Source: Streptomyces sp. BV286 (GTDB lineage Bacteria; Actinomycetota; Actinomycetes; Streptomycetales; Streptomycetaceae). From it: a DNA stretch of 64,000 nt. Below the pieces are notes generated by a model, which did no database searches, was not told the origin of the DNA, and was given only the letters and a program-made list of their open reading frames with translations. This document shows, one piece after another, positions 7,253-16,059 of this stretch. The position numbers and the translations under genes are program-made. Location: assembly GCF_019090165.1 (NCBI RefSeq), contig NZ_JAHRIB010000204.1:1-64000 (forward strand), read 5' to 3'. Within the stretch, counting starts at the first letter, position 1. Each line of letters starts with the position of its first letter.

Positions 7253-8848
7253 TCAGGAGGTGCCCGCGGTGGCCTCCGCCGCGGCCCGCGGGCCACCCAG
7301 GGTCGCCTCCGCCGCCTCGTACAGATCCGCCGGGCGCACCCCGCTCAACGCCGTGACCAGGTGCCCGTCCGGGCGGATCAGCAGCACCGTGTGCGGGGCA
7401 GCGCCCGGGTAGCTCTCCGCCACCAGCAGCTCGGCCCGGTGCGGCAGTGCGGTCACCGCGGCGGCGAGACGCGGCATGATCCCGGCCGTCACCCAGTGCT
7501 TGCGCTCCCACACCACGGTCCCCGGCGCGATCAGCAGGACAAGAAGCGCCCCCCGGCCCAGCCGGTCCCGCAGCGACACGGACGAACCGTCCTCCGCCGT
7601 CACCTGCACGTCGGCGACCGGAGCCCCGAGGGCCGTGTCGACCTCGACCGAGGACTCGGCGTGCGGAGGCGCGAGCGGCGAATCGGCGTACGCCCCCGGC
7701 TCACCCAATGGACCGCGCCCCAGGTGGCCGTCGGTGAGCAGGGCGTCATGGCCGCGTGCCGACCCCGGCACCGCGGACCGCAGGCCCCCGGCACGCAGCA
7801 CCGGCAACGCCTGGTCGGCGGCGCGCAGCCGGGCCGCGACGACCGAGCGACGCTCCACCTGGTAGCTGTCGAGCAGCGGCTCGTGCGGACCGTGGTGCCA
7901 GGCGAGAGCCAGTTTCCATGCGAGGTTGTCGGCGTCCCGCAGGCCCTCGTCGAGACCCTGAGTGCCGAGGGCGCCCAGCAGATGCGCCGCGTCCCCGGCG
8001 AGGAAGACACGGCCGGACCGCCACCGGCGCGCCAGCCGGTGATGGACCGTGTGGACTCCGGTGTCGAGCAGCTCGTACGGCGGCGTGGTGCCCCCGCTCC
8101 AGCCCGCCAGGGTCTCGCGGACCCGCGCCACCAGCAGGTCCGGTGTGACCAGGTCCTTCCCCGGCGGCAGCAGCCAGTCCAGACGCCAGACGTCCTCGGC
8201 GAGCGGTCGTGCGGTCACCTCTCCGGCCGAGGGGCCCGACATGCGCCACGGCGGCACACGGTGCAACAACGCCTCACCGGGCCACGGGAGTTCCACCCGC
8301 AGCGCCGCGACGGCGTGTCGTTCCACCGCGGTGCGGCCGGGGAAGCGGATGTCCTGGAGCTTGCGCACCGTCGATCGCGGTCCGTCGCAGCCGACCAGAT
8401 AGCTGCCGCGCCACCACGTGCCCTGGGGGCCCCGCGTGTGCGCCGTCACGCCCGCGGTCTCCTGCTCGACCGAGTCGAGACGGCTCTCCACGGCGATCTT
8501 CACCAGGCGCTCGGCCTTGATCGCCTCCCGCAGGGCAGCGGTCAGTACGTGCTGGGGGATGTGCAGGAGGGCGGGCTCGTCCTCGCCGAACGTGATCCGA
8601 CGCATCACCTGCTTGCGTCGCAGCGACCGCCATCCGGCCCAACGGAAACCGGCCTCGGTGACGGGGAAGCCCGTCAGCCGCTCGACCAGAGCAGCCGTGT
8701 CCTCGCGCAGAACGACCGTGCGCGCGAGCCGCTGTTCGTCCTTTCCGGGGCCCTCGTCCAGAACGACCGACGGAACCTCCTGACGCGCCAGCGCCAGGGC
8801 GAGCGTGAGTCCCACGGGCCCCGCTCCGACAATGATCACCGGGTCCAC
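7253..8848 (-). CDS. FAD-dependent aromatic-ring monooxygenase family protein
   Basis: Class A flavoprotein monooxygenase of the phenol/PHBH type, 531 residues. The N-terminal FAD Rossmann motif is GAGPVGLTLALALARQ, the NAD(P)H/FAD motif is LVGCDGPRSTVRK, and the ribityl-binding motif is RVFLAGDAAHLLGALGTQG. A thioredoxin-like C-terminal domain (about residues 400-520) follows, as in the PheA/TfdB subgroup. The GTG start at 8848 gives MDPVIIVGAGP directly at the first strand. It stands alone; the substrate cannot be predicted from context. It is not of the lysine/ornithine N-hydroxylase type, so it is unlikely to serve the siderophore cluster at 31-38 kb. Confidence 0.88.
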   Translation of the reverse strand: MDPVIIVGAGPVGLTLALALARQEVPSVVLDEGPGKDEQRLARTVVLREDTAALVERLTGFPVTEAGFRWAGWRSLRRKQVMRRITFGEDEPALLHIPQHVLTAALREAIKAERLVKIAVESRLDSVEQETAGVTAHTRGPQGTWWRGSYLVGCDGPRSTVRKLQDIRFPGRTAVERHAVAALRVELPWPGEALLHRVPPWRMSGPSAGEVTARPLAEDVWRLDWLLPPGKDLVTPDLLVARVRETLAGWSGGTTPPYELLDTGVHTVHHRLARRWRSGRVFLAGDAAHLLGALGTQGLDEGLRDADNLAWKLALAWHHGPHEPLLDSYQVERRSVVAARLRAADQALPVLRAGGLRSAVPGSARGHDALLTDGHLGRGPLGEPGAYADSPLAPPHAESSVEVDTALGAPVADVQVTAEDGSSVSLRDRLGRGALLVLLIAPGTVVWERKHWVTAGIMPRLAAAVTALPHRAELLVAESYPGAAPHTVLLIRPDGHLVTALSGVRPADLYEAAEATLGGPRAAAEATAGTS

Positions 8849-8965
8849 GGCGCGGTGCCCCCTGCCCGGAGCGGCGTCCTGAGTGTCCTACCGGGACTTG
8901 CAGGTGGAGCGGGGTACACGATCACAGAACGTATGCAACCCATTGCCGCTGCTTGCGTCAAGTGA

Positions 8966-8997
8966 CGGAGGCAGTGGCGAACACGCCACTGCCTCCG
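8966..8997 (-). terminator. Terminator after the glutamate transport operon
   Basis: A perfect 14-bp stem (CGGAGGCAGTGGCG and its complement) with a 4-base loop, 42 bases beyond the gluD stop. Confidence 0.85.
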
Positions 8998-9038
8998 GTT
9001 GCTCACATCTCGTCAGTTCTTCGGTGAGTGCGGGCTGT

Positions 9039-9953
9039 TCACGGGCCCTTCTTACCGCCGTCATGGGTGACGTCCACGTGGTCACCAGGTGCGCTGAGCT
9101 CGTCGACCGCGTCAGCTCCGAGAACCGCTCCGGTGGACCGCTTGCCGCGGCGCAGCCGGCCCTCCAGCCAGCTCGCGAAGCTGGTGAGAGCGAAGTTGAG
9201 CACGATGAAGATCACGGCGACGACGGTGAAGCTGGCGATGGGGTTGCCGTAGTAGCCGATCATCGAGCTGGCCGACGCGAGCAGCTCGGGGAAGGTGAGG
9301 ACCGCGCCACCGAGCGCCGTGTCCTTCACGATCACCACGAGCTGGCTGACGATCGCCGGCAGCATCGCCGTGACCGCCTGCGGCAGCAGGATGAACCGCA
9401 TCACCTGGTTCTTGCGCAGACCGACCGCCAGCGCGGCCTCGGCCTGTCCTCTGGGCAGCGACAGGATGCCTGCCCGGACGATCTCCGCGAGGACCGAGGA
9501 GTTGTAGAGCACCAGGCCGGTGACGACCGCGTACAGCGGACGGTCGTCCGTGTTGACGCTCGTGTACTCGGAGAACAGCGCCAGGCCGAAGATCATGAGC
9601 ACCAGCACCGGGATGGCGCGGAAGAACTCCACCACGACACCGGCCGGCACACGCACCCAGGCATGCTCGGACAGCCGTGCGATACCCAGGACCGCGCCGA
9701 GAGGCAGTGCGATGACCATGGCGAGTGCCGCGGCCTTCAGCGTGTTCTGCAGGCCCGGCCAGAGGTACGTGTTCCAGGCCTCGGTGCCGGTGAAGAAGGG
9801 CTCCCACAGCACCCACTGGAGCTGGCCCTTCTCGTCGAGCATGGTGTACATCCACCACAGCACCCCGGCGAGAGCGGCGAGGAACAACACCGAGATCAGG
9901 ATGTTCCGCCGCTTGGCCCGCGGGCCCTGCGAGTCGTAGAGGACCGAGCTCAT
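9039..9953 (-). CDS. gluD: Glutamate ABC transporter permease GluD
   Basis: Second membrane subunit of the glutamate importer, 304 residues. The N-terminal helix is ILISVLFLAALAGVLWWMY; the polar-amino-acid permease domain follows, with LARQEG-type core elements such as GQAEAALAVGLRKNQVM (the EAA coupling loop that contacts the ATPase) and VSQLVVIVKDTALGG. The start codon at 9953 overlaps the gluC stop as ATGA, which favours it over an in-frame start 63 bases upstream inside gluC. It is the last gene of gluABCD, followed by a strong terminator. The charged C-terminal tail after LEGRLRRGKR is typical of actinobacterial GluD. Confidence 0.93.
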   Translation of the reverse strand: MSSVLYDSQGPRAKRRNILISVLFLAALAGVLWWMYTMLDEKGQLQWVLWEPFFTGTEAWNTYLWPGLQNTLKAAALAMVIALPLGAVLGIARLSEHAWVRVPAGVVVEFFRAIPVLVLMIFGLALFSEYTSVNTDDRPLYAVVTGLVLYNSSVLAEIVRAGILSLPRGQAEAALAVGLRKNQVMRFILLPQAVTAMLPAIVSQLVVIVKDTALGGAVLTFPELLASASSMIGYYGNPIASFTVVAVIFIVLNFALTSFASWLEGRLRRGKRSTGAVLGADAVDELSAPGDHVDVTHDGGKKGP

Positions 9954-10615
9954 CGCTTCACCGCCACCTTCTTGCTCAGCCAGCCGAAGAACAGACCGGT
10001 CGGCAGCGTCAGACACACGAATCCGAACGCGAAGACCGCGGAGATCGCGATGAGCTGCGCCTCGTTCTCGATCATCTCCTTCATCAGCAGCGACGCCTCG
10101 GCCACACCGATCGCGGCGGCCACCGTGGTGTTCTTCGTCAACGCGATCAGGACGTTCGCCAGCGGGCCGACGACCGAACGGAACGCCTGCGGCAGCACGA
10201 TCAGCGTGAGGACCTGCCTGAAGTTCAGGCCGATGGCGCGCGCCGCCTCGGCCTGGCCGACGGGGACCGTGTTGATGCCGGACCGCAGCGCCTCACACAC
10301 GAAGGCCGAGGTGTACATGATCAGACCGAGGACCGCGAGCCGGAAATTGGTGGTGTCGGTCTGATCCGAGCCGAGGGTGACCCCGAACGTCTGGTTGAGC
10401 CCGAGCGACGTGAACAGAATGATCACGGTGAGCGGGATGTTCCGCACGATGTTGACGTAAGCGGTACCGAAACCGCGCATCAGAGGCACCGGGCCGACGC
10501 GCATGGCGGCCAGCAGCGTTCCCCAGATCAGGGAGCCGACGGCGGAGAGGACGGTCAGCTGCACCGTCGTCCAGAAGGCTTCCCACAGGTCGTAACCTTC
10601 AAGAAAGTCGAACAC
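9950..10615 (-). CDS. gluC: Glutamate ABC transporter permease GluC
   Basis: First permease subunit, 221 residues, from the GTG at 10615 (VFDFLEGYDLWEAFWTTVQ). A GGGAG ribosome site precedes it closely. Membrane helices begin at LTVLSAVGSLIWGTLLAAM; the EAA loop is GQAEAARAIGLNFRQVL and the core helix ALTKNTTVAAAIGVAEA. It dimerises with GluD around two GluA ATPases. It is separated from gluB by 89 bases carrying a strong hairpin, and overlaps gluD by 4 bases. Confidence 0.92.
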   Translation of the reverse strand: MFDFLEGYDLWEAFWTTVQLTVLSAVGSLIWGTLLAAMRVGPVPLMRGFGTAYVNIVRNIPLTVIILFTSLGLNQTFGVTLGSDQTDTTNFRLAVLGLIMYTSAFVCEALRSGINTVPVGQAEAARAIGLNFRQVLTLIVLPQAFRSVVGPLANVLIALTKNTTVAAAIGVAEASLLMKEMIENEAQLIAISAVFAFGFVCLTLPTGLFFGWLSKKVAVKR

Positions 10616-10651
10616 GATCTCCCGCGCTTCCGCGTGTGGGGAGGGGCCCTC

Positions 10652-10693
10652 CTGACTGGTGCGCCGCCCCGGAGGACGGCGCACCAGTCAGGT
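10652..10693 (-). promoter_or_regulatory. Intercistronic hairpin between gluB and gluC
   Basis: A perfect 16-bp inverted repeat (10652-10667 with 10678-10693) and a 10-base loop, starting 12 bases after the gluB stop. In importer operons such a structure commonly stabilises or partly terminates after the binding-protein message, so that binding protein exceeds permease; that role is inferred here. Confidence 0.7.
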
Positions 10694-10704
10694 CAGGTCC
10701 CGCT

Positions 10705-11553
10705 TCACTTGACGATGTTGCCGATCTTCGGGGCGGGCTCGTTCTTGTAGCCGGCCGGGCCGAAGTTGTCCTCCACGGCCTTGTCCCACGACTTGTCGGA
10801 GACCATCTCCTCCAGGGCCGTGTTGATCTTGGCCTTGAGGTCGCTGCCCTTCTTGACGCCGATGCCGTAGTTCTCGTTGGTCATCTTGAAGCCACCGAGC
10901 TTGAACTTGCCCTTGAAGTTCGCCTGCGAGGCGTAACCGGCAAGAATCGAGTCGTCCGTGGTCAGCGCGTCGATGGCGCCACTCTGCACACCGGTCAGGC
11001 ACGCCGAGTACGTCGGGTACTGCTGCAGCTGGGCCTTGGGGGCGAGCTTGTCCTTGACGTTCTGCGCCGAGGTCGAGCCCGTCACCGAGCACAGCTTCTT
11101 GCTGTTGAGGTCCTTCGGCGACTTGATCGAGTCGTCGTCGGAGCGGATCAGGACGTCCTGGTGGGCCAGGAGGTACGGACCGGCGAAGTCGACCTTCGCG
11201 GCGCGCTCGTCGTTGATCGAGTAGGAGGCGGCGATGAAGTCGACGTCACCACGCTGGAGCATGGTCTCGCGGTCGGCGCTCTTCGCTTCCTTCCACTGGA
11301 TCTGGTCCTCGTTGTAGCCGAGCTTCTTGGCGACGTACGTGGCGACGTCGACGTCGAAGCCCTCGTAGCCCTGCGGCGTCTTCTGGCCGATGCCGGGCTG
11401 GTCGAACTTGATGCCGATGGTGATCTTCTTGTTGCCACCGGAGGAGCCGGTGTCGGCGCTGTCGCTGTCCTTGTCGTCCGAGCCGCACGCGGTGGCCGTG
11501 AGGGCGAGTGCGAGGACGGCGGCCGAGGCGGCGGTGACCTTGCGGAGCTTCAT
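10705..11553 (-). CDS. gluB: Glutamate-binding lipoprotein GluB
   Basis: Extracytoplasmic solute-binding protein, 282 residues. The signal peptide KLRKVTAASAAVLALAL leads to the lipobox LTATAC, so the mature protein is lipid-anchored. The family-3 binding fold follows: ITIGIKFDQPGIG, then YEGFDVDVATYVAKKLG, and CSVTGSTSAQN in the hinge region. The start at 11553 is preferred to an ATG nine bases upstream because AAGGA lies 8 bases before 11553 but only one base before the other ATG. The neighbours (ATPase upstream, permeases downstream) fix its role in glutamate uptake. Confidence 0.93.
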   Translation of the reverse strand: MKLRKVTAASAAVLALALTATACGSDDKDSDSADTGSSGGNKKITIGIKFDQPGIGQKTPQGYEGFDVDVATYVAKKLGYNEDQIQWKEAKSADRETMLQRGDVDFIAASYSINDERAAKVDFAGPYLLAHQDVLIRSDDDSIKSPKDLNSKKLCSVTGSTSAQNVKDKLAPKAQLQQYPTYSACLTGVQSGAIDALTTDDSILAGYASQANFKGKFKLGGFKMTNENYGIGVKKGSDLKAKINTALEEMVSDKSWDKAVEDNFGPAGYKNEPAPKIGNIVK

Positions 11554-11612
11554 GGTGAACATCCTTTGAGTGGTGAAGATGTGCGATCCGTCGGTGGCGG
11601 CTGACTCGGTCG

Positions 11613-12389
11613 TCAGTGGTGCAGGATCTTCGACAGGAAGTCCTTCGCCCGGTCGCTGCGCGGGTTGCTGAAGAACTGGTCCGGCACAGCCTCTTCGACG
11701 ATGCGCCCGTCCGCCATGAAGACGACGCGGTTCGCGGCCGAACGGGCGAAACCCATCTCATGTGTGACTACGACCATCGTCATACCGTCACGCGCGAGCT
11801 GCTGCATGACTTCCAGGACCTCGTTGATCATCTCCGGGTCGAGAGCCGACGTCGGCTCGTCGAAGAGCATGACCTTGGGGTCCATCGCCAGCGCCCGTGC
11901 GATCGCGACACGCTGCTGCTGTCCGCCGGAGAGCTGCGCGGGGTACTTGTCCGCCTGGGCGGTGACGCCCACACGGTCGAGCAGCCCGCGCGCCTTCTCC
12001 TCGGCGGCCTTCTTGTCGGTCTTGCGGACCTTGAGCTGGCCCAGCACCACGTTCTCGAGCACCGTCTTGTGCGCGAACAGGTTGAAGGACTGGAAGACCA
12101 TGCCGACGTCGGCACGCAGGCGGGCGAGTTCCTTGCCCTCCTCCGGCAGCGGCTTTCCGTCGATCGAGATGCTTCCCGACTCGATCGACTCCAGGCGGTT
12201 GATGGCGCGACACAGGGTGGACTTTCCGGACCCGGAGGGTCCGATGACCACGACGACTTCACCACGAGCGATGGTCAGGTCGATGTCCTGGAGCACGTGC
12301 AACGCGCCGAAGTGCTTGTTGACGTTCTTCAGCACGACCAGATCGTCGGCCGCGGGTACGGCGTCCTTGGTCACCGATACTTCGGTCAT
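11613..12389 (-). CDS. gluA: Glutamate ABC transporter ATPase GluA
   Basis: Cytoplasmic ATPase energising glutamate import, 258 residues from the ATG at 12389. Walker A is GPSGSGKST, the Q-loop lies in MVFQSFNLFAHKT, the signature is LSGGQQQR, Walker B is VMLFDEPTSALDPE and the H-loop is VVVTHEMGFA. First gene of gluABCD; the 280-bp region upstream is shared with the divergently transcribed response regulator gene. A longer frame upstream of 12389 has no family resemblance and was dropped. Confidence 0.96.
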   Translation of the reverse strand: MTEVSVTKDAVPAADDLVVLKNVNKHFGALHVLQDIDLTIARGEVVVVIGPSGSGKSTLCRAINRLESIESGSISIDGKPLPEEGKELARLRADVGMVFQSFNLFAHKTVLENVVLGQLKVRKTDKKAAEEKARGLLDRVGVTAQADKYPAQLSGGQQQRVAIARALAMDPKVMLFDEPTSALDPEMINEVLEVMQQLARDGMTMVVVTHEMGFARSAANRVVFMADGRIVEEAVPDQFFSNPRSDRAKDFLSKILHH

Positions 12390-12669
12390 CGGCCTCTTGC
12401 TCCGTCCTCCTCGGTTGCGAGGACAGTAGTAACGCGGCACGACCAGCGTCATTACATCTGAGGGGAAATTGAGCATAACGATCCGGCAGCAAACGGACAC
12501 TCTTCGTGAAGGCCGCTCCGGGCGCGTACCGGCTGCGTAACGGAACGGGGCCGCGCCCCGAACATGCTTGACGCCGTCCGCGTCCATCGGCCTGACTTCC
12601 AGGGTGCACGCGCGCGTGCCCACGCCTACCCGCCGAGAACGTACGACCGATGAACCGAAGGGGGCCAAC

Positions 12670-13356
12670 ATGAGACTGCTCCTCGTCGAGGACGACAACC
12701 ACGTGGCCGCCGCTCTGTCCGCGGTCCTCGCACGTCACGGCTTCGACGTCACACACGCCCGCAGCGGCGAGGAGGCCCTCCAGGCGCTCGTCCCGGAAGG
12801 CGCCGGCTTCGGAGTGGTGCTCCTCGACCTCGGCCTGCCCGACCAGGACGGGTACGAGGTCTGCGGCAAGATCCGCAAGCGGACCAGCACGCCCGTGATC
12901 ATGGTCACCGCGCGCGCGGACGTACGCTCCCGCATCCACGGCCTCAACCTCGGCGCCGACGACTACGTGGTGAAGCCGTACGACACCGGCGAACTCCTCG
13001 CCCGTATCCACGCCGTCGCCCGGCGCACCGTCGCCGACGACGCCGCGGCGTCGGGCGACACCGCGCTGCACCTCGGGCCCGTGCGCATCGAACTGCCCAC
13101 ACGGCAGGTCAGCGTCGACGGTGCCGTCGTCCAGCTGACCCGCAAGGAGTTCGACCTGCTGGCGCTCCTCGCGCAGCGCCCCGGAGTGGTGTTCCGGCGG
13201 GAGCAGATCATCAGCGAGGTCTGGCGCACCAGCTGGGAGGGGACCGGCCGCACCCTGGAGGTGCACGTCGCGTCGCTGCGCTCCAAACTGCGCATGCCGG
13301 CCCTCATCGAGACCGTGCGCGGCGTCGGCTACCGGCTCGTCGCGCCCGCCGCGTAG
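12670..13356 (+). CDS. gluR: OmpR-type response regulator of the glutamate two-component system
   Basis: Receiver plus winged-helix regulator, 228 residues. Receiver residues: acidic pair in LLLVEDDN, phospho-acceptor D53 in LLDLGLPDQDG, and K102 in VVKPYDTG. The C-terminal OmpR-type domain holds LTRKEFDLLALLAQRPG and the recognition-helix part VHVASLRSKL. The start at 12670 has a GGGGG-rich ribosome site. It is divergent from gluABCD and lies 9 bases before its kinase gene. In S. coelicolor the pair in this position has been described as the glutamate-responsive GluR-GluK system activating gluABCD; the symbol is transferred on synteny and domain match. Confidence 0.88.
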   Translation: MRLLLVEDDNHVAAALSAVLARHGFDVTHARSGEEALQALVPEGAGFGVVLLDLGLPDQDGYEVCGKIRKRTSTPVIMVTARADVRSRIHGLNLGADDYVVKPYDTGELLARIHAVARRTVADDAAASGDTALHLGPVRIELPTRQVSVDGAVVQLTRKEFDLLALLAQRPGVVFRREQIISEVWRTSWEGTGRTLEVHVASLRSKLRMPALIETVRGVGYRLVAPAA

Positions 13357-13365
13357 CGGGCCCAG

Positions 13366-14772
13366 GTGCGCACACGCCTTCTCCCGCTGCTCATCATCCT
13401 GATGGCGGCCATCCTGCTCGCCCTCGGCGTCCCCCTCGCCGTGAGCCTCGCGGCGGCCCAGCAACAGGAGGTTGTCGTCGACCGGATCGACGACACGGCG
13501 CGCTTCGCGTCCCTCGCCCAGTTCGTGGCCGACCGCCCCGAGGGGTCACGGGTCAGCCCCACGGAACCGCGCGGCAAGACGCTGCTGCAGGAACTCCACA
13601 CCTACCAGGATCTGTACGACATCAACGCCGGCGTCTTCTACCGCGACAAGAAGGTCATGGCGAACGCGCCGCAGAACTGGTACCTCCCCGGGGCCGGTGA
13701 ACTCCACGACTCCTTCGAGGAAGCCCTGCAGGGCCGCCGCAGCCACGACCCGGCGCAGGTCTGGCCGTGGCAGCGGGACCGTCTCGTCGTCGCGTCGCCC
13801 GTCGTCCGGGACGGTGACGTCGTCGCGGTGGTGGTCACCGACTCGCCCACCGGGCCCATGCGCTCGAGGATCCTGCACGGCTGGCTCGTCATCGGTGCCG
13901 GCGAGGCCGCCGCGATGCTTCTCGCGCTCGGCGCCGCGCTGCGCCTGACCGGCTGGGTGCTGAAGCCCGTACGCGTCCTCGACGCCACCACCCACGACAT
14001 CGCGACCGGCCGCCTGAAGTCCCGGGTCGCCGCCGCCGGCGGACCACCGGAACTCAGGCGCCTGGCCCGGTCGTTCAACGAGATGGCCGACAACGTCGAG
14101 GACGTCCTGGAGCAGCAGCGCGCCTTCGTCGCCGACGCCTCGCACCAACTGCGCAACCCCCTGTCCGCCCTGCTGCTGCGCATCGAACTGCTCGCCCTGG
14201 AACTGCCCGAGGGCAACGAGGAGATCGCCTCCGTCCGTACGGAGGGCAAGCGCCTCGCCCACGTCCTGGACGACCTCCTGGACCTCGCCCTCGCCGAGCA
14301 CGCCGAGGCGGACCTGCGGCTCACCGACATCGGCGAGCTCACCGCCGAACGCGTCGCCTCCTGGTCGCCGGTCGCCGACGACAAGGGCGTACGACTCGTC
14401 GGGACCTGCCCCGCCACGACCGCCTGGGCCGACCCCGTCGCCCTCTCCAGCGCCCTGGACGCGGTCATCGACAACGCGCTGAAGTTCACGCCCGAGGGCG
14501 AGTGCGTCGAGGTCGAGGTGACGTCGAACGGCGAGGTGTCCAGGATCGTCGTCACCGACCGCGGACCCGGTCTGAGCGACGAGGAGCTGACCCGTGTCGG
14601 CGACCGCTTCTGGCGCAGCGCCGGCCACCAGAACATCAAGGGCTCGGGCCTCGGCCTGTCGATCTCCCGGGCGCTGCTCTCCGCGGGCGGCGGCTCCATC
14701 ACGTACGCCTCCCACGACCCGCACGGGCTGAAGGTGACGGTCACCGTGCCACGGACGGTCCCCGGGGCCTGA
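13366..14772 (+). CDS. gluK: Sensor histidine kinase of the glutamate two-component system
   Basis: Membrane kinase of 468 residues, GTG start. Helix 1 spans about 5-28 and helix 2 about 166-193, framing an extracytoplasmic sensor of about 135 residues; a HAMP linker follows (LKPVRVLDATTHDIATG). The phospho-accepting histidine is H260 in FVADASHQLRNPL. ATP-binding boxes: N-box in DNALKFTPEG, G1 in DRGPGLSDEE, G2 in GSGLGLSISRALL. Its partner is the regulator 9 bases upstream. It converges on an orphan TAXI-type binding protein gene at its 3' side. Confidence 0.9.
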   Translation: MRTRLLPLLIILMAAILLALGVPLAVSLAAAQQQEVVVDRIDDTARFASLAQFVADRPEGSRVSPTEPRGKTLLQELHTYQDLYDINAGVFYRDKKVMANAPQNWYLPGAGELHDSFEEALQGRRSHDPAQVWPWQRDRLVVASPVVRDGDVVAVVVTDSPTGPMRSRILHGWLVIGAGEAAAMLLALGAALRLTGWVLKPVRVLDATTHDIATGRLKSRVAAAGGPPELRRLARSFNEMADNVEDVLEQQRAFVADASHQLRNPLSALLLRIELLALELPEGNEEIASVRTEGKRLAHVLDDLLDLALAEHAEADLRLTDIGELTAERVASWSPVADDKGVRLVGTCPATTAWADPVALSSALDAVIDNALKFTPEGECVEVEVTSNGEVSRIVVTDRGPGLSDEELTRVGDRFWRSAGHQNIKGSGLGLSISRALLSAGGGSITYASHDPHGLKVTVTVPRTVPGA

Positions 14773-14784
14773 CCAGGCGTACAC

Positions 14785-14801
14785 GGGCCCTCAGTGGGCC
14801 C
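14785..14801. terminator. Short hairpin between converging gluK and TAXI gene
   Basis: GGGCCC-TCAGT-GGGCCC; nearby are two copies of GGCGTACACGGGCC-like sequence. Weak but placed correctly between convergent genes. Confidence 0.4.
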
Positions 14802-14896
14802 TCAGCGGGCGTACACGGGCCTGTCGGGGCCCTTTCGCCGTCCAGGTCGGGCCGGGCCCCGCGCCGCGGCCGGACCGCCTCACAGCTCGATCGCCG

Positions 14897-15898
14897 CTAC
14901 GGCTTGACCGAGCGGTAGTAGCGGCGTGCGCCCTCGTGAAGTTGCAGAGGGTCGGTGTAGATGGCGGTCCGCAGGTCCACGCGCTGGGCGGCGTGCACCT
15001 TCTCACCGATGCGGTCGCGGCTGTCGATCACCGTGCGGGTGATCCCCTCGGCGAGCGTCGCGTCCGTACCGGCCCGCGTCACCAGAAGGTTCGCCACCGC
15101 CAGTGTCGGTACGCCGGCATCGTTCTCGGCCCCGTCGTTGTAGGTGTCGGCCGGCATGAGGGCGGCCCGGTAGAAACTGGACCTCCCGTCCGGCTTGTGC
15201 AGCTTCTGGACCAGGTCGGCCCCGATCGGGACCAGTTTGATGTCGAAGCGGTCCGAGAGTTTGCTGACGGCGCTGGTCGGGAGCCCGCCGGACCAGAAGA
15301 ACGCGTCGATCTTCCCCGATTCGAGCAGCTTCGGCACTTCCTGGATGCCCTTGGACACCGGCTGGATGTCCTTACGCGGATCGAGGTCGGCCGCCGCCAG
15401 CACGTGGTCCGCGATCAGGCGCACACCGGAAGCCTCCTGCCCCACCCCCACCCGCTTGCCCTTCAGCTGCGCGATGGAGTGCACGGGGGACTTGCGGGGG
15501 ACGACCACATGCACGTAGTCGTCGTACAGGCGCACGCAGCCACGCAACTGGTCCGCGCCGCGTCCGCCCTCGTCCTTGTACTTCTCCACCGCGTCGGACG
15601 CCGCAATGGTGAAGTCGGCCTTTCCTGTGGCCACCTTCTGCACGTTCTCCTGCGAACCGTCGCTCTGCTCCAGGTCCACGTCCAGACGCGGCATGCCCTT
15701 GGCGAGCGCCTCCTGCAGCAGCTCTCCGTACAGCTGGTACACGCCGCTCGGAGTCCCCGTGCTGAAGACCACCTTCCCGCCCGGAGAGCTCTCCTCCAGG
15801 GGCAGCAGCCACCACAGCAGCAGCCCGAAGGCCACGAAGGCGGCGGCCGAGCCCTGCAGGGCCCGGCGTCTGCCGATGGAGGGAATCGCCTGGAACAT
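14897..15898 (-). CDS. TAXI-family TRAP-type solute-binding protein (orphan)
   Basis: Binding protein of 333 residues in the TAXI (TRAP-associated extracytoplasmic immunogenic) family. An N-terminal arginine stretch and a hydrophobic segment (AAAFVAFGLLLWWLLPL) act as an uncleaved anchor or signal; there is no lipobox cysteine. Family marks: STGTPSGVYQLYGELLQEAL at the first strand/helix, LEQSDGSQENVQKVATGKAD, and the central KGKRVGVGQEASGVRLIA. No TRAP permease (4TM/12TM) gene is adjacent, so it either works with a distant transporter or as a sensor module. The nearest neighbour is the convergent kinase gluK; a functional link between them is only speculation. Confidence 0.85.
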   Translation of the reverse strand: MFQAIPSIGRRRALQGSAAAFVAFGLLLWWLLPLEESSPGGKVVFSTGTPSGVYQLYGELLQEALAKGMPRLDVDLEQSDGSQENVQKVATGKADFTIAASDAVEKYKDEGGRGADQLRGCVRLYDDYVHVVVPRKSPVHSIAQLKGKRVGVGQEASGVRLIADHVLAAADLDPRKDIQPVSKGIQEVPKLLESGKIDAFFWSGGLPTSAVSKLSDRFDIKLVPIGADLVQKLHKPDGRSSFYRAALMPADTYNDGAENDAGVPTLAVANLLVTRAGTDATLAEGITRTVIDSRDRIGEKVHAAQRVDLRTAIYTDPLQLHEGARRYYRSVKP

Positions 15899-16047
15899 GC
15901 GCGCGATCCTGCCAGCTCACCGGCCCCGATGACCAGGCCTGGCTCTTCGGCCGCGTACACGGCCCCACAGCGGCGGCCGCGGGAAGCGCGGCAGCCTTCC
16001 ACGAGCGGGCCCGCCGCTCCGGGGCGGGACGTACTCCGGGCACCACC

Positions 16048-16053
16048 TACCCT
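16048..16053 (+). promoter_or_regulatory. -10 element for a leaderless miaB transcript
   Basis: TACCCT ends 6 bases before the ATG at 16060, placing the transcription start at or beside the start codon; no Shine-Dalgarno sequence is present. Confidence 0.5.
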
Positions 16054-16059
16054 TGTCGC

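Noticed and set aside
7253..8848. The flavin monooxygenase as the missing N-hydroxylase of the siderophore cluster
   Set aside because: It has phenol/PHBH-type motifs, not those of lysine/ornithine N-hydroxylases, and lies 22 kb from the cluster.
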